A stretch of 64,000 nt of DNA from Mytilus californianus (Eukaryota; Mollusca; Bivalvia; Mytilida; Mytilidae): positions 55,975,318 to 56,039,317 of the forward strand of contig NW_026262593.1 in assembly GCF_021869535.1 (NCBI RefSeq). The letters run 5' to 3'. Numbering within the stretch: position 1 is the stretch's first letter; every line of letters begins with the position of its first letter. The translations under genes and the position numbers were made by a program. Below the pieces are notes generated by a model. That model was given only the letters and a program-made list of their open reading frames with translations. It did not search any database and was not told where the DNA came from. Below, piece after piece: positions 33,790 through 47,137 of the stretch.

Positions 33790-35272
33790 TTCTTACTGTG
33801 CTTATTCAGTAGGCTTTGGCCTATTATTATACCAATTGCTCAAATAGTTTACCAAATTGCAGTTTGAATTCATCTCCACAAACTGTTCAACTTTTAAAAT
33901 ATTTTAAGTTATTGCTTCAGTGAAAGGCTGTTAGTGTGAAGTGAGGTCAGTGAAAAAAATTATGTTAACCATTATGTCTTTAGATATTTGTTGTCTATGT
34001 CATGATATTCCAACAAAATATTGACTTAGTATAGTATGTGGCACTGGCTTAAAAAGGTTTACTTTGACATGAAAACTTCTTCCCTTTATAAATTTTATAA
34101 ATATTTAGTTTCAAACATTGTTTTTTTTTTTGTCAATAATTTAAAGCTTTTTTTTCTAACAGGAAGTTATTGCGTAATTGTGCATTGGATATTTTTATAA
34201 AAGAATTACTAATCTGCTAATAATAAAGGGAAATTATTGACATTATATAATCAGCAAAATTTTGTTTTGTCAACTATCAACTTCCTTCATATTGACATTT
34301 TATAAGTAATTTGTTCTAAACATTATTTCCATGATTTTTAAACTATTATCCTTTGTTCTTAAAAGAACCCAGAAATCTATTTTTAAGTTGATTCGAATTT
34401 TGAAAAAAAAACTATTTAAAACATATTATAGGACACGTTCAAAGTTGTATAAATCATACGTAATCCTGTGTAAATGAAGAGGGTATCACCAGCCCAGTAG
34501 TCAGCAATTCTGTGTTGACATGAGTTATTATTCATATGGTCAAAATTATAAATTAACTGTTTTGCAAAAAATGAACTGTTCAAAATACTAAAGTTTTTCT
34601 GCCCCTGAGGATTAGATTACTTAAAAGCAGTTTTTGGCAAAAACTTTCGGAATTTTGTTTCCTTAATGCTCTTTAACTTCGTAGTTAATTTGGCATTTAA
34701 TTACTAGTATTCTTTTATTCGATCCTCATTGATGAATCTTCTATAGACAAAACTTGCGTCTGGCGTACAAAATCACCAGCCTGGCATCTTTGATTAAATC
34801 TATTTTTACAATGACCGAACAAAAATTATTTCACTTTATTGCAAGCAGATCAGTACCTTTTATAGAAAAATTATCCAAATTACAATTACACAATACCATC
34901 CTGTTAGAAAACAAAACAATAAAGTATTGACTAACCAAACAATTGTAAGAACTAATTATTTATAAAACGTCATTATGATAGAAGTTTTCATGTCAAAGTC
35001 AGACCTTTTTGAACAAGTGCCTTATGATATAGTTGGTGATTATTTAATTTCAATTTCATTACACAGACATAAATACCTGAAGTTGGAAGGTAAGCATTGT
35101 TTTTATTTCACTGCACTCAATTCATACTAACAACCTTTCACTGAAGCAATTAGCTAAACTATTTTACCAGTTGGTCAGTTTGTTGAGATGAATTCAAACT
35201 GCAATTTGGTAAATTTTTTGAGCAATTGGTTTTGTAATAGGCCAAAGCCTTCAGGACAAGCACAGTAACTTT
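33790..35272. repeat. Long inverted repeat, arms about 450 bp
   Basis: The left arm (about 33790-34250) and the reverse complement of the right arm (about 34810-35272) align along their length. Shared words in order: TACTGTGCTT, GGCTTTGGCCTATTA, CCAATTGCTCAAA, TTGCAGTTTGAATTCATCTC, TTGCTTCAGTGAAAGG, TTTGACATGAAAACTTCT, TTCTAACAGGA and ATCTGCT. By eye the arms are about three-quarters identical. The loop holds a retrozyme-like copy. No transposase is seen, so it may be a foldback element or an old inverted duplication. Confidence 0.85.
34485..34800 (+). mobile_element. Retrozyme-like element with a decayed hammerhead
   Basis: Body with CACCAGCCCAGTAGTCAGC and a TTGACATGAG stretch, then a hammerhead at about 34722-34769 and the tail. 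The core reads TTGATGA and AAAA, so C3 and G12 are lost. It lies in the loop of the long inverted repeat. Confidence 0.75.
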
Positions 35273-35595
35273 TACCTCAATCCAAGATACACAATAAGAC
35301 TCATGTGTAACATCTAAGTGTGAAACGCCTCACTTAAATTGATCTCAACGTAGCTTTCAAAATTTATAAGAAGTAGAATGTAAACGGCTCTATGAAACGA
35401 CTCGTCATGTAAAAATGTTAATGTTTTTATTACTATTTCATATTCATTCAATTGTTTAATAATATGAAATATTATATTTTTTGTACGAAGATAATATGAT
35501 TATGTGGGGCGGGTTGGGAATAGATTGTTGTTTTGTTTATCTAATCAAACAGTTTCTACCAGTTTACCATTTATATTTCTATATATTTGACATCT
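35273..35595. other. Spacer
   Basis: AT-rich, no feature recognised. Confidence 0.4.
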
Positions 35596-35800
35596 CAAAT
35601 AAGAGGGTGTGGATGGGGGTTTACAAAATTGAGAATAATGGGCAAAAAATATAAAGATAGAAAAAAATGGACCAAAAAAATAAAGGATAGAGAATAATGA
35701 GGTGTTAAAATATAAAGATTAGAGAACAGTGGACAAAAAGTATTAAGTATAGAGAAAAACAGCCTAAAATTTAAAGAATACAGAAATGAAGGGACCCCCC
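35596..35800 (-). repeat. TATTCTCTATTCTTT array, reverse copy
   Basis: Reverse-complement units (AAAGATAGAGAATAATG-like) of the array at 9590, ending in a C run at about 35796-35805. The 78-codon frame is an artefact. Confidence 0.85.
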
Positions 35801-36773
35801 CCCCCCATATAGACCCTCCTATAAACATCACACTATAAAGACCATTCTCTATTGTTTAACAAACATTATTTGCACACGGTTATTTGGGTCTTTAATCCAT
35901 TTTATCTAATGTTGTCGAAATACGTTTAGATGTTTACTTCTCATTTTAACAAAATTTTTATTAATGTAGATCTATTGAATTTTGTTACTTACTCAATGAC
36001 TTCCGTTGTATTGTGAGTCTGGCATTCGGACTCAGAAAAAAACTCTAAATTAATGATACAACGACAGCTGGATATATCATGTCCGACAACTTTAGTTGGT
36101 CAAAATATTATATTTAGTGTTAAAAATAGGAACTGGAAATAAGTTCAAGGCATTTAAGTGATATAATTCTTAAACAATGGCACATACAAGCATGACTGAT
36201 ACTGCTTTGTCTGAAATGTGGTTTACAATAACAGTGATATAATGAAATATGTCTTTAAAACAAGACATAACCAAGCAAAAAAAGTTGTTTTGCAGAGAAG
36301 TACAACAGTGAACTTGTTTCCGGATAGTATAATTTTTTTCAACATTCCCATTTCTAGCCAGTCAGCGTACAAGATAATTGTTCGTGTTGCTCAGTCTATA
36401 GTTTTCTACATATGATATTCAATAACAGTTACAATTCTCGTGGAATCCATTTGTCACCAGAAAATTTTACTTAATTAATGAACAATTATTGTATCCTTTT
36501 TCACCTGTTTAACAGGTGTTCTACGAAAATCTGTTATTGTACTTCAATCAGTTTCAGTTAGAAAATCAATAATGTCATTTTAAATAGCACATCTTCACAA
36601 ACCCCGTCACATAAAAAAACCCGGACAATGTAAAAAGCTGAATTGTGAGTTAAAGACATTGAAATTATGTATCGTGTGTGCTCAAAACAATGTTAGGGAT
36701 AAGATGATCGATCATGAATAAAACTATTATAATAGTGAAATAGAAGTTCATTGAATAGGTCGCATGTAATCCA
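35801..36773. other. Unassigned spacer
   Basis: No gene recognised. Near 36380 a short GTTCGTGTTGCTCAGTCTAT resembles family A. Confidence 0.4.
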
Positions 36774-36850
36774 CTGGAAGAAATCTGGAATACACTCGAA
36801 AAAACCTGGACTACACTCGAAAAGACCTGGACTACACAAGAAAAACTTGA
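36774..36850. repeat. 21-bp tandem repeat, three copies
   Basis: CTGGAATACACTCGAAAA-type units begin at 36785, 36806 and 36827. Confidence 0.9.
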
Positions 36851-37159
36851 CCTATTCACTCAACAAAAAAAAAAAACACGATCTTAATCGGACTCTATAC
36901 CTACTGTGATGTATATGTATATTTGATTTTTTTCTGCTTGTTTCAGTTTTTTCCTTCATTGAATCTTTATCTGTTTCTCCTTTGAAAAACTTGATAGGCG
37001 GTTATGAATTTAAACGAAAAAATGTTTCATTTATTTAACATCTGATTATTTGTTTTTGTTTTCTTCATAATATTTTCAAATGTATTTCATGAACATTAGT
37101 TTTTCAAAATTTAAATATAATTTGGAGATAGGGTTGATATTGAAGCATTTTCAATTTCT
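36851..37159. other. Spacer
   Basis: AT-rich, no feature recognised. Confidence 0.4.
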
Positions 37160-37465
37160 CCACAGCGCCTGAGATCACCCCCGATTTTTGGTGTGGTTCG
37201 TGTTGCTCGGTCTTTAGTTTTCAATGTTGTGTTATGCTGACTTTTGTTTGTCAGTTTGTTTCGTCTTTTGTATCCCTATGGTATCTTAGACTATTTACCG
37301 GTGGGTTCGTGTTGCTTAGTCTTTAATTTTCTATGTTGTGTCATCTGTACTATTATTAGTCTGTTTGTCTTTTTATTTTTGGCAATGACGTTGTCGGTTT
37401 GTTTTCGATCTGTGAGTTTGACTGTCCCTCTGGTATCTTTCGTCCCTCTTCTGACTCTTGTTTGA
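37160..37465 (+). repeat. Dispersed family-A repeat, partly duplicated
   Basis: The GGTTCGTGTTGCTYRGTCTT segment occurs twice (37196 and 37302), so one partial and one fuller copy lie in tandem. The 73-codon ORF is the usual repeat frame. Confidence 0.8.
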
Positions 37466-38519
37466 CGTGCATGATAGGCTGCTTGTTAGTCAAAAACGAG
37501 AAACCAATATTATTTTAATTATTGATACATTTTTCATTCAAGACTACATTACGATTTAGTTGTCTTGAACTAGATATACTAATGAAAATAGTTCGAAGAT
37601 GAATTAAATTTTCAGTGTTGAACATTTTGCAGTCATCAATTTAGTTGAATTATGCATGAATATAACACATTAATTCAACAGCCTTACATTTGTTTTCAAT
37701 CATCTGCTGTTAAAATACATTGCCTCGTAAAGTCGTATTGTGCAACTGTCATGTGTCTGCTTGATTTTCATTTCACTAGCATTTTGTTAGATTCAACGTT
37801 GAAATTACTGGTTTGGGGTTTTTGTGCTTTTGGCCACCTACTTCCGTAGAAGGGCAGAATCTTGATAAGGAATATAAAAAAAAAGACACGACCAAGGTTT
37901 CGCATTTGTCAAAACAAATAGAATTAAGGTGAACAAAAAATAATTTTCAGCAAAAAACATTTGCAAAAATCATAACGGTTCGATGACGTCTATCTTGTTA
38001 ATTTTTTCGGGTTTTCTCGGACTTTTTATCCCAACAGTAAACACTTGGCGTATGAAGTTGAACTCGTCATGCGTTACACTTTTGACAGAAAACCAATAAT
38101 CAGCTAATTGTTAAAAGCTATTGTCAACAAACTAATCAATTAAATGTGTTAATTCTATGGTAAAATAATTTATAAAATTGTGTGGTCGAATGCCTTCATA
38201 TGTCACTTTAATAAGTGAGTTTTTTTTTTTTTTACAACTTTTCTTAAAACGAAATGACTGTTTTGTTATAGATACTTCGCAATTGCGTTCATATCTCCTG
38301 TTTTAAACAAAGTTTTAGGTTTTAACCTTAACTGTTAACAATGGGCCGGAAAAGAAGCTGTATTTTATTAAGAAACACATACAAAAAAAACCCAAAAAAA
38401 AACCCAAAAAACCTTTTACTACTCATTGTACTTTATCCATGTTGATGTTTTGTATACAACTAACTTTAATTATTTACAAGCCGAATAGCAACAATAAAAA
38501 ATATCCTGAGAAACAGACT
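37466..38519. other. Unassigned spacer with poly-T
   Basis: A T run at about 38218-38234 and an A/C-rich run near 38385-38412. No gene recognised. Confidence 0.4.
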
Positions 38520-38665
38520 TTGTACTGACTCGATCTTTTAATGCCTCTGTCACTAAAAAATTCAAAAATCACCGAAGAGACATTCATTTTCATTGCCGAA
38601 ATGCTCACCTGGCGCAGAAAAATTAGTACTGTTAATGTTATTCCAGTGGATCTAAGACTGTGTAT
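38520..38665 (+). mobile_element. Family-E hammerhead element fragment
   Basis: About 38569-38617 reads CACCGAAGAGACATTC, then GCCGAAATGCTCACCTGGCG, a mutated hammerhead of a second type (CTGAAGAG...CGAAATGCGCATC in better copies). U4 and the U before the cleavage site are changed. The minus frame at 38474-38758 is incidental. Confidence 0.6.
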
Positions 38666-39054
38666 TATCAAAATATAGATTATAGAATTAAAGTGAGGAC
38701 TATATCCATGAAACGACGGTGAAAATAAGTTGACGACATAAAAAATAGAAAGTGGCAAAAAATATTGTTTTGACTAGAGAAGTTGCGAAAAAGAAAATGA
38801 ACCCAGGTGAAACCCTGTACACGACTAAATAATTCTTATATAAATTGCATATTTAGAAATACGTTAATATGATTGTTTGAGAAGGCTTCTTGTAGCGGTT
38901 TTTGAAGTGAATTATTTTTGGATAAGCGATGTTGACGTTACTACATTTATTTATATTAATACGCCAGGAAAATCCAATCAACAAAAACACATTAACGTGT
39001 GTTAGACGTTACAAAAGGGGAAACAAATTCTTTATCTGCGATTTTAAAGAACTA
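38666..39054. other. Spacer
   Basis: About 38835-38885 resembles 10618-10670. Otherwise unassigned. Confidence 0.35.
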
Positions 39055-39218
39055 TAAGGATTAAACACCTTTTGAAATGCATTGATTGGTCTACAAACTG
39101 GACCAAATCACTCACAAACATACTATAAAAGTCCTTCTGACTTTTATTTGTTTGTGAGTGAATTGGTCAAGTTTATACACCAATCAATCCCTTTCAAAAG
39201 ATGTTTAATCCCTTAATA
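39055..39218. mobile_element. Snap-back palindromic MITE, about 160 bp
   Basis: The arms meet near 39131-39135. GGATTAAACACCTTTTGAAA on the left answers TTTCAAAAGATGTTTAATCC on the right, with TTGATTGGT, GACCAAATCACTCACAAAC and AAAAGTC matched inside. A transcript would fold into one long hairpin. Confidence 0.85.
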
Positions 39219-39289
39219 TTATCCATGCATTCTGTAATGATACAAAACACTAATTGTTTTGATTTCAGAATAGTTGTCTGGTATTATGT

Positions 39290-39670
39290 TGTTTTTCTGG
39301 TATCTTTGATTACTTTTTACAACCATCGAGTCTATGCCACTTCTGGTGTACGTTTTTCACCGATGATGTCTCCAACCCAGTAGTCAGCACTTTAGTGTTT
39401 ACACGGAATATCATTGATATGGCCACTTTGTGAATTTACTGTTTATAAAATATTGAATTGTTCTAAAATATTTAAGGTTTTTTTCTAAACTCAAGTGTAG
39501 ATTGTCTTGGTCTTATTTGGCACAACGTATTGGAATATTTCAATACTCTTCAACTTTGTCTTTAATTTGCCTTCCAACTGTTTTGATTCGAGCATTACCG
39601 ACGAGTCTTATGTAGACGAAACACGCGCCTGGCGTACAAAATTATAAATCTGGTATTTTTGATGAGATTT
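39290..39670 (+). mobile_element. Retrozyme-like element with a decayed hammerhead
   Basis: Nearly a full unit: TACAACCATCGAGTCTATGC, CACTTCTGGTG, CCCAGTAGTCAGCACT, then a hammerhead at 39592-39636 and a tail ending in GGTATTTTTGATGAG. Core CCGACGA has U4 changed, and U16.1 is C. Helix II is intact. Confidence 0.8.
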
Positions 39671-39865
39671 TTTCATTATATTGGACCATCATCGGAATTG
39701 ATGACAACCCAGTTCAGTTCGTATGAAAATTATTGAATAGGAAAAGGGATCAAATATGCTGATTAAAAGGTGACTGAATGTAAGCAAGTAAACATTAAGT
39801 AAATATACGCTCAATATCACTGTAAACTTTTCACGTTGCCGTACGATATTTTAACTGGAGCAGTC
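39671..39865. other. Short spacer
   Basis: No feature recognised. Confidence 0.35.
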
Positions 39866-39980
39866 CTCCGTAGTATGTTATTTCTTGTTAGATTCGTAGT
39901 ATGTTATTTCTTGATAGCCTCCGTAGTATGTTATTTCTTGTTAGCCTCCGTAGTATGCTATTTCTTGTTAGATACGTATT
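39866..39980. repeat. 27-bp tandem repeat, four copies
   Basis: CGTAGTATGTTATTTCTTGT-like units start at 39869, 39895, 39922 and 39949. The 80-codon ORF owes its SVVCYFLLA repeats to this array. Confidence 0.9.
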
Positions 39981-40465
39981 TCAGTCTGTTCTGTTCTTAC
40001 TCATACAAAAAGCTAATGAAGATACTACGGGAAATAATATTGTATGTTAAATTTTCATTATTTCACAAGTTCGGCTAGAAATATTATTTTTCTTGCTTGA
40101 CATTATTGATGACTCTACATTAATTTTTATTACAAATTGTATGGAAATCATTGACTAATAAAAGAGACTTAACAATAATTCCATACTATTTCCGTTTGAG
40201 CTTCAACTAAATTAGATAACATAGAATTTAGCTGGTTAACTGGCATTTTGATCATGAGCTGTTAGAAATTGAATTTGGAATATTTACGCTATGCGTTATA
40301 CAGGAACGGTTATTTTTATCCGAACAAGCAATGGTTAATTATTCCAAATAGGGAAGCATGATATCAGTTGTAACTTAATATAAGAAACAAAAATTAGTTA
40401 TACATTTTAGCTATGCACAAAGCATAACATAATATAACATGTATGTCCTTGTTTTCTACATTTGG
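39981..40465. other. Unassigned spacer
   Basis: No feature recognised. Confidence 0.4.
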
Positions 40466-40682
40466 AGAAGGATCTGCTTACCCTTCCGGAGCACCTGAGA
40501 TCACCCCCAGTTTTGGTGGGGTTCGTGTTGCTTAGTCTTTGGTTTTATATGTTGTGTCATCTGAACTATTATTTGTCTGTTTGTCTTTTTATTATTGGCC
40601 ATGGCGTTGTCAGTGTTTGTTTTCGATCTATGAGTTTGACTGTCCCTCTGGTATCTTTTGTCCCTCTTCTACACTATGACGA
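40466..40682 (+). repeat. Dispersed family-A repeat
   Basis: GGATCTGCTTACCCTTCCGG, CACCTGAGATCACCCCC and GAGTTTGACTGTCCCTCTGG in order. The 76-codon ORF is repeat-borne. Confidence 0.8.
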
Positions 40683-42039
40683 CTCTGGATAAGGCAAATT
40701 TATGTATTTATTAACAAATAAGACATTGTCAACGTGTAACGGGAAATCTAACAATCACAAGTCAGATAAAGAAAGAAAAGAGGAAGATTAAAACTTAAAA
40801 AAAAAGATGAAACAAAAATCATATTCGCAAACATAAAATCGCTTTTTTTCTATGAAGTTTTCAGATATTATCGTTATTGTCGACCTGTTTGGCGCTAAAA
40901 CAAGAAAAAGAATATACCAAGAGACAACGAAACCAAATCAGATACAGTAGACAAACAATGCCATTGGAAAAGAAAAAGGATAAACTAACAACTATCTACA
41001 AATACTAAAAATAAGACTAACGATCAAGCTACAGGAACTCACCAAAAGACGGGATGAACCGCGAAGATCCGGACGGGTGAGAAAATGACAAGAAAAGCAA
41101 ACTACGCAATCAACTATAGAAAAAGCAACACATCTCCAGATTAAGCGATGCCACAAAAGCTATTCAAACATCAATGTTATACTCAACTATTTTAAAAAAT
41201 GTACAAACTTGAACCGTAAATTAAAGGTAAATATATCGGAGACAAAAACTGTTAGAAGTAACTTAATACTCGTAAACATTGACACTCTGGCTAGAAATAT
41301 ATGATATGAGATGCACATGCTGCGCACAAAAAGGATAAAAGCTTAATCACAAGTACAGTATAAGTGATAAAATTAAAATAAAATAGTTCCTTATTTTTAC
41401 AATTTTACTATTTTATGATAATTAAAGACTTAAAAATAGCTTCTTCAAAGTTCTTAAGCTATATTAAGTACCTTTAAAGAATAATGACAATGTCTGTAAG
41501 ATAGGTAATTTTAAATTGTGAAGGAACACTTATGTATATACGTTGAATTGTTCTAAACCCTAACCCATTTACATAACACCCTTTTAAATAATATTTGCAT
41601 TATAAATTCTGATGTAAGAATAGCACCTTTAACTAACTAATAGAATTTTAAATTGAAAACTAATTTTATTAAATTTCACATTTTACTTGTAAATATATTC
41701 AGTTCCTACATAACCTTTTCTTACACCTCAGCACATTATGATTAGTTAATTGTATGGTTTAAAACTGTAATGACTATCCAATGAATTAATAATGATATTG
41801 CCTTTATTCATTTATCTGTACATAAGCTTACATGTTCCCTTATATTTTAATGCGTATATAGTTGCTACAATTATACCCTATGGGTAGTACTCCACAATTA
41901 ATGGAGGAACATACAAGAAACTAAACTGAACTCATAAGGCTAGAAAGAGAAGTAACTAGATACACATACATTTGTATGCTATAACTATTAATTCATCTAC
42001 GTAAAAAGGTTACGTAGAGTCAATCAAGTAAAACAGAAA
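40683..42039. other. Unassigned spacer, 1.36 kb
   Basis: No gene or repeat structure recognised. Confidence 0.4.
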
Positions 42040-43666
42040 CAGATTTGGCATTTAACCCTAGTAAATTCGAACAGCGTTTTTGAGTTTTATGCAGACGAAC
42101 AACTGTCTCGCTTCTTAAATTATAATACAAAAACAAAATGTGTAATGATTTCCAATGAGACAACTATCCCAGAGAACAAAGGTTGAAAAAATATAAACAC
42201 TTATAGGTGATCTATACCGCATGGCCTTCGACAATGGGTAAAACCCATACCTAATGGTAAAACATAATATGCAACGGCTTGACAACATTTTAAATACATT
42301 GTAAATAAAATATAAAACCAACAGCCCGATGAATGCTAGCAGCAATAAGATAAACAAAAAAAGCAGACAGCAACAAACGACACACCTAGTATCTTTGATG
42401 GGTTTATATGGTACCTTCTTACGAATAATGACCATATAAATGATAAAAAGGAACTTATAATCCTTATATAACTTACTCATTCAATATAAGTTTACACTAG
42501 CAATGTTTAATTGCAGTAGTTTCGGCGTAGAAAAAAGTAAAATCACAAAAATACTGAACTCCGAGGAAATTTCAAAACGGAAAGTCCCTAATCAAATGGC
42601 AAAATCAAAAGCTCATTATCGTTCTTTTTCAAATTATGGTTGAAATGACCTTCACAAAAATTACTATTCTCACCTTGAACAAGAAATATTTGACTGATGG
42701 AGAAAGAGACTTTTTAATTTAAACTTGTCACCTCACTTTAAAACTCTATACTATTTCCGAAGACATTATTTCCGTTTTAACTTAAACTAAATTGAATAAC
42801 ATCGTCCATGATGTCATTAAAGCTGGCAAACAGGCAATTTAATTGTAAGTTGTTAGAAATCCAATTTAAACATTTTACGCTTTGCATTATAGAGGAACGG
42901 TTATGTTTTTTTACAAAGCAATGCTCCATAATACCACAAGGATAGCGTAATATCTGTTAAAACTCTAATAACCAATCAAAACGATTTATAACATAACGCG
43001 CTTTTACAGAGCATAACAAATAGGACATTGACAACATTGTGAAACAGTAAAATTAAAACAATACCGATCTCTTAGGAAAAATCAAAACGGAAAGTCCTGT
43101 TTCTTTGATGTAATTCAACAATCGAAAGTCAAATGAAGAATGACAACAGTCTTGTAAACAATCTAGAGATGAAGAAACCTTAACAGTAGTCAACAAAATA
43201 TTACAAACAAAATAATTTGGCAACATGAGGTCAAGTAATAATTAGGATAAAATCTTATTTTTCACATTCGATTTAATTATGACATTTTGGTTGGTGTTTG
43301 TCCTTTAACCTTTATATGTCTAGGTTCTATTGAATCTATAAGTTACAACGACATAACAAAATGAAATTTATCGAAAATAAAAACTTATACCACGATAAGT
43401 TCTTAGTTTATACTACATATGTTTAATTTCACTACATTGGCTACGAAGATTATGATTGAAATGACCTTCAAATTGATTTTTTAATCTTTTCAACTGATGT
43501 TTAAAACAAAATGGCGGTTTCAGACTACCATATAACATTATTGGGCAATAACTAAGAACACTCTTTGTTGATCATCATCATGACAAATACTTCAGATCTT
43601 CATGAATAATATTCAGTTATCTTGCTGGTTTTATGAAAATCGTAATTTTACCATGATTAAATTTAG

Positions 43667-44050
43667 GGATGTTCGCTACTCTTGTTTTGACATTTTGTCA
43701 GATATTCGGAACACTCTAGTTTTGTCCGTATAGTGTCAATAAAAAATAGCCCTCTAACCCCTTCTTTTTTTTCATAATTTTATTACATATAGTGTAAAAA
43801 AAGTATTGAAAATCTCATAAAATCCTTGTTATTTTTTCACAGCTTTTAAAAAGAAAAGATGTGCCAATGTTAAATGTATGAAAAATCAAGAGAGAATCAT
43901 TTCCCGCCAACTTTTCATTTGATAATAGCTCAAAAAATATGACACGGACCTATCACTTTTTTCTACCTTTTAAGTTCCGTTATTGATATACTATCAATTT
44001 ATAACAGTCTTTTGAAAAACCTGTTTTTTTTAAACAAAGGAACGAACATC
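43667..44050 (+). mobile_element. Family-D MITE in duplication copy 1
   Basis: GGATGTTCGCTACTC at the left and ACGAACATCC at the right, flanked on both sides by TTAG. Interior as in 20122-20502. Confidence 0.75.
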
Positions 44051-44589
44051 CTTAGTGTGAATACCTTTACATAGCATCGTTTTCGGAAGTCTTCTGATAC
44101 TGTCTAATCGGGCGGTTTTTTTTCAATTCATAACCGACAGCTTTGGAAATACAGTTGACCAGGGGTTGGAAAGGACAGAAACCAGCACAGAGTTATGCTG
44201 ATTTTGAGAAACAACAGTATACTACCTAAGTTCATTAAAACCACATTTAAAATCAAACTCATAACCATAATATTGGTTCATTAAGTAAAAAAATGAAATA
44301 ATAAATTAATAAAAGTGCTAGTCCATCCCTTAATAACATTCAATTTGGTGATATAATTTCGTCTTTTCTTTAATCATTTTACTGAATGATTTCCATTTAA
44401 TGTGATGTCTGAGGCTGCTTAGTTCATTTCTATCGTTTACTGATTTAATAAAAGTATACTTGTTCTTTTACGTAAGATTAACTTTAAATGTGTTATTTTA
44501 AATTTAATTTAAATCTACGATAACACTTTGGTAAAACGGTTTCTCGGGCTTTAGAACTGATATATGAATGAAATATTTGAAGCAACAAT

Positions 44590-44725
44590 AGTAAAAGCGA
44601 GGCGAAGGACCCAAAAGGGACATTCAAACTCATAAGTCAAAAATATATTGACAACGCCATGGCTAAAAAAAGAAAAAATGGGACAAACAGACAAACAACA
44701 GTACACAATGCTCATGTTAGAATAA
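44590..44725 (-). repeat. Family-A repeat in duplication copy 1
   Basis: Reverse fragment with AAAGGGACATTCAAACTCAT and GACAACGCCATGGC. It recurs at 48190-48305. Confidence 0.75.
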
Positions 44726-47137
44726 AGATATGTAAAGGGACAGATCATTAAAAGTTAATTCCCTTGTAGCATATAACGAAACAAATATTATACCATTATC
44801 ATTAAAATAATTTTCAAGAGCTCATTCTTTATTTTCGTCAACTCGACAATCACGAAACTCCGTGCTTGCTCCTTTTGGAGTTCAAGCGTAAACATAAGGT
44901 TTTTTGTCTCTTTTAAATCGCTTTATGAGATTTGAACATCGATAAACTACAATACTGTGTCCCCTAATTGATAGTAACAAATGAAATGAAACTCTGTATG
45001 TAAAGTTAATTATTTATGTCTACTGAGAAAGAAAACTTTAAGTTATTCTGTAAACTGACATTGAGAAGGAGGAGCATTTGTACTTAATAATCAGACGTTA
45101 TTTCAGTACAATGCTTTCATAAACTAGAAGAATTACAACAAAGATCATACGTTTATATCTTGATTGAAATTAAAATTATACCTGACTAAAGAAAATGATT
45201 TCTTTTCTCTTAAATGCATAGCTTCAATATGCATACTACTTTTTATCTTTTGTCATTATATAATGAAATCGACTTCATGGAGTCAGTCATCTAGGGCATT
45301 CAAACAGGTTTCAATGCAGACATACGGACAGACATCAATCTATGACTGATTGAAGTCTAAACACAAAACCAAATACATCTTGTTTTGTTTTGCAGCGTAT
45401 TCAAGAAACTTGTTTACTACCTACCTTTTTTCGCTTACATCAAGGACATTTTGACACTATGTCAAACCAATTTTCCAACCTAATGAAACATTTTTATCTA
45501 ATAAGAAACACACTATGCATTATCTATAAACCAAAAGTCGGAATTATTATTCAGATTTGGCATTAAACAGTTTAAATTCGAACACCATTTATGAGTTTTA
45601 TGCAGACAAACAACTGTCTCGCTTCTTACATTATAATACAAAAACAAAATGTGTAATGATTTCCAGCATGGCCGCATGGCCTTCGACAATGAGTAAAACC
45701 TATACGTAATGGTAAAACATAATATGCCACGGCTTGACAACATTTTAAATACATTGTAAATAAAATATAAAACCAACAGCCCGATGAATGCTAGCAGCAA
45801 TAAGATAAACAAAATAGCAGACAGCAACAAACGACACACCTAGTATCTTTGATGGGTTTGTATGGTACCTTCATACGAATAATGACCATATAAATGATAG
45901 AAAGGAACTTACAATCCTTATCTAACTTACTCATTCAATATTAGTTTACACTAGCAATGTTTAATTGCAGTAGTTCGGCGTAGAAAAAAGTAAAATCACA
46001 AAAATACTGAACTCCGAGGAAAATTCAAAACGGAAAGTCCCTAATCAAATGGCAAAATCAAAAGCTCATTATCGTTCTTTTTCAAATTATGGTTGAAATG
46101 ACCTTCACAAAAATTACTATTCTCACCTTGAACAAGAAATATTTGACTGATGGAGAAAGAGACTTTCTAATTTAAACTTGTCACCTCACTTTAAGACTCT
46201 ATACTATTTCCGAAGAAGTTATTTCCGTTTTAACTTAAACTAAATTGAATAACATCGTCCATGATGTCATTAAAGCTGGCAAACAGGCAATTTAATTGTA
46301 AGTTGTTAGAAATCCAATTTAAACATTTTACGCTTTGCGTTATAGAGGAACGATTATGTTTTTTTTACAAAGCAATGCTCCATAATACCACAAGGATAGC
46401 GTAATATCTGTTAAAATTCAAATAACCAATCAAAATGATGTATAACATAACTCGCTTTAACAGAGCATAACAAATAGGACATTGACAACATTGTGAAACA
46501 GTAAAATAAAAACAATACCGATCTCCAAAGAAAATTCAAAACGGAAAGTCCTGTTTCTTTGATGTAATTCAACAATCGTAGGTCAAATGAAGAATGACGA
46601 CAGTTTTGTAAAAAATCTAGAGATGACGAAACCTTAACAGTAGTCAACAAAACAGACCAAACAGAATAATTTGGCAACATGAGGTTTAGTAATAATAAGG
46701 ACAAAATCATTTTTTTTCACATTCGATTCAATTATGACTTTTTGGTTGGTGCTTGTCCTTTAACCTATATATGTCTAGGTTCTATTGAATCTATTAGATA
46801 CAACGACATAACAAAATGAAAATAATCAAAAATGAAAACTTATTCCACGATAAGTTCTTTGTTTATACAACATATGTTTAATTTCACTGTATTGGCTACG
46901 AAGATTATGGTTGAAATGACATTCAAATTGTTTTTTTATTCTTTTCAACTGATGTTAGAATAAAAATGGCGGTTTCAGACTAAATTGCATTTTATATTGC
47001 CTATAACATTATTGGGCAATAACTAAGACCACTTTTCGTTGATCATCATCATGACAAATACTTCAGATCTTCATGAATGATATTCAGTTATCTTGTTGGT
47101 TTTATGAAAATCATAATTTTACCATGATTAAATTTAA

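Larger units (their letters stand above)
42040..45551. repeat. 3.5-kb tandem duplication, copy 1
   Basis: Runs from CAGATTTGGCAT to GTCGGAATTATTATTCA and is followed at once by copy 2. It carries along a reverse family-B copy (about 42110-42390), a family-F piece (42530-42625), a family-D MITE (43667-44050) and a reverse family-A copy (44590-44725). The copies align throughout with scattered substitutions and small indels. The 121-codon minus frame at 42115-42480 is shortened by an indel in copy 2. Confidence 0.95.

Noticed and set aside
42115..42480. 121-codon minus-strand frame, also present in the second duplicate
   Set aside because: Most of it is a family-B repeat; presence in both copies reflects the recent duplication, not selection.
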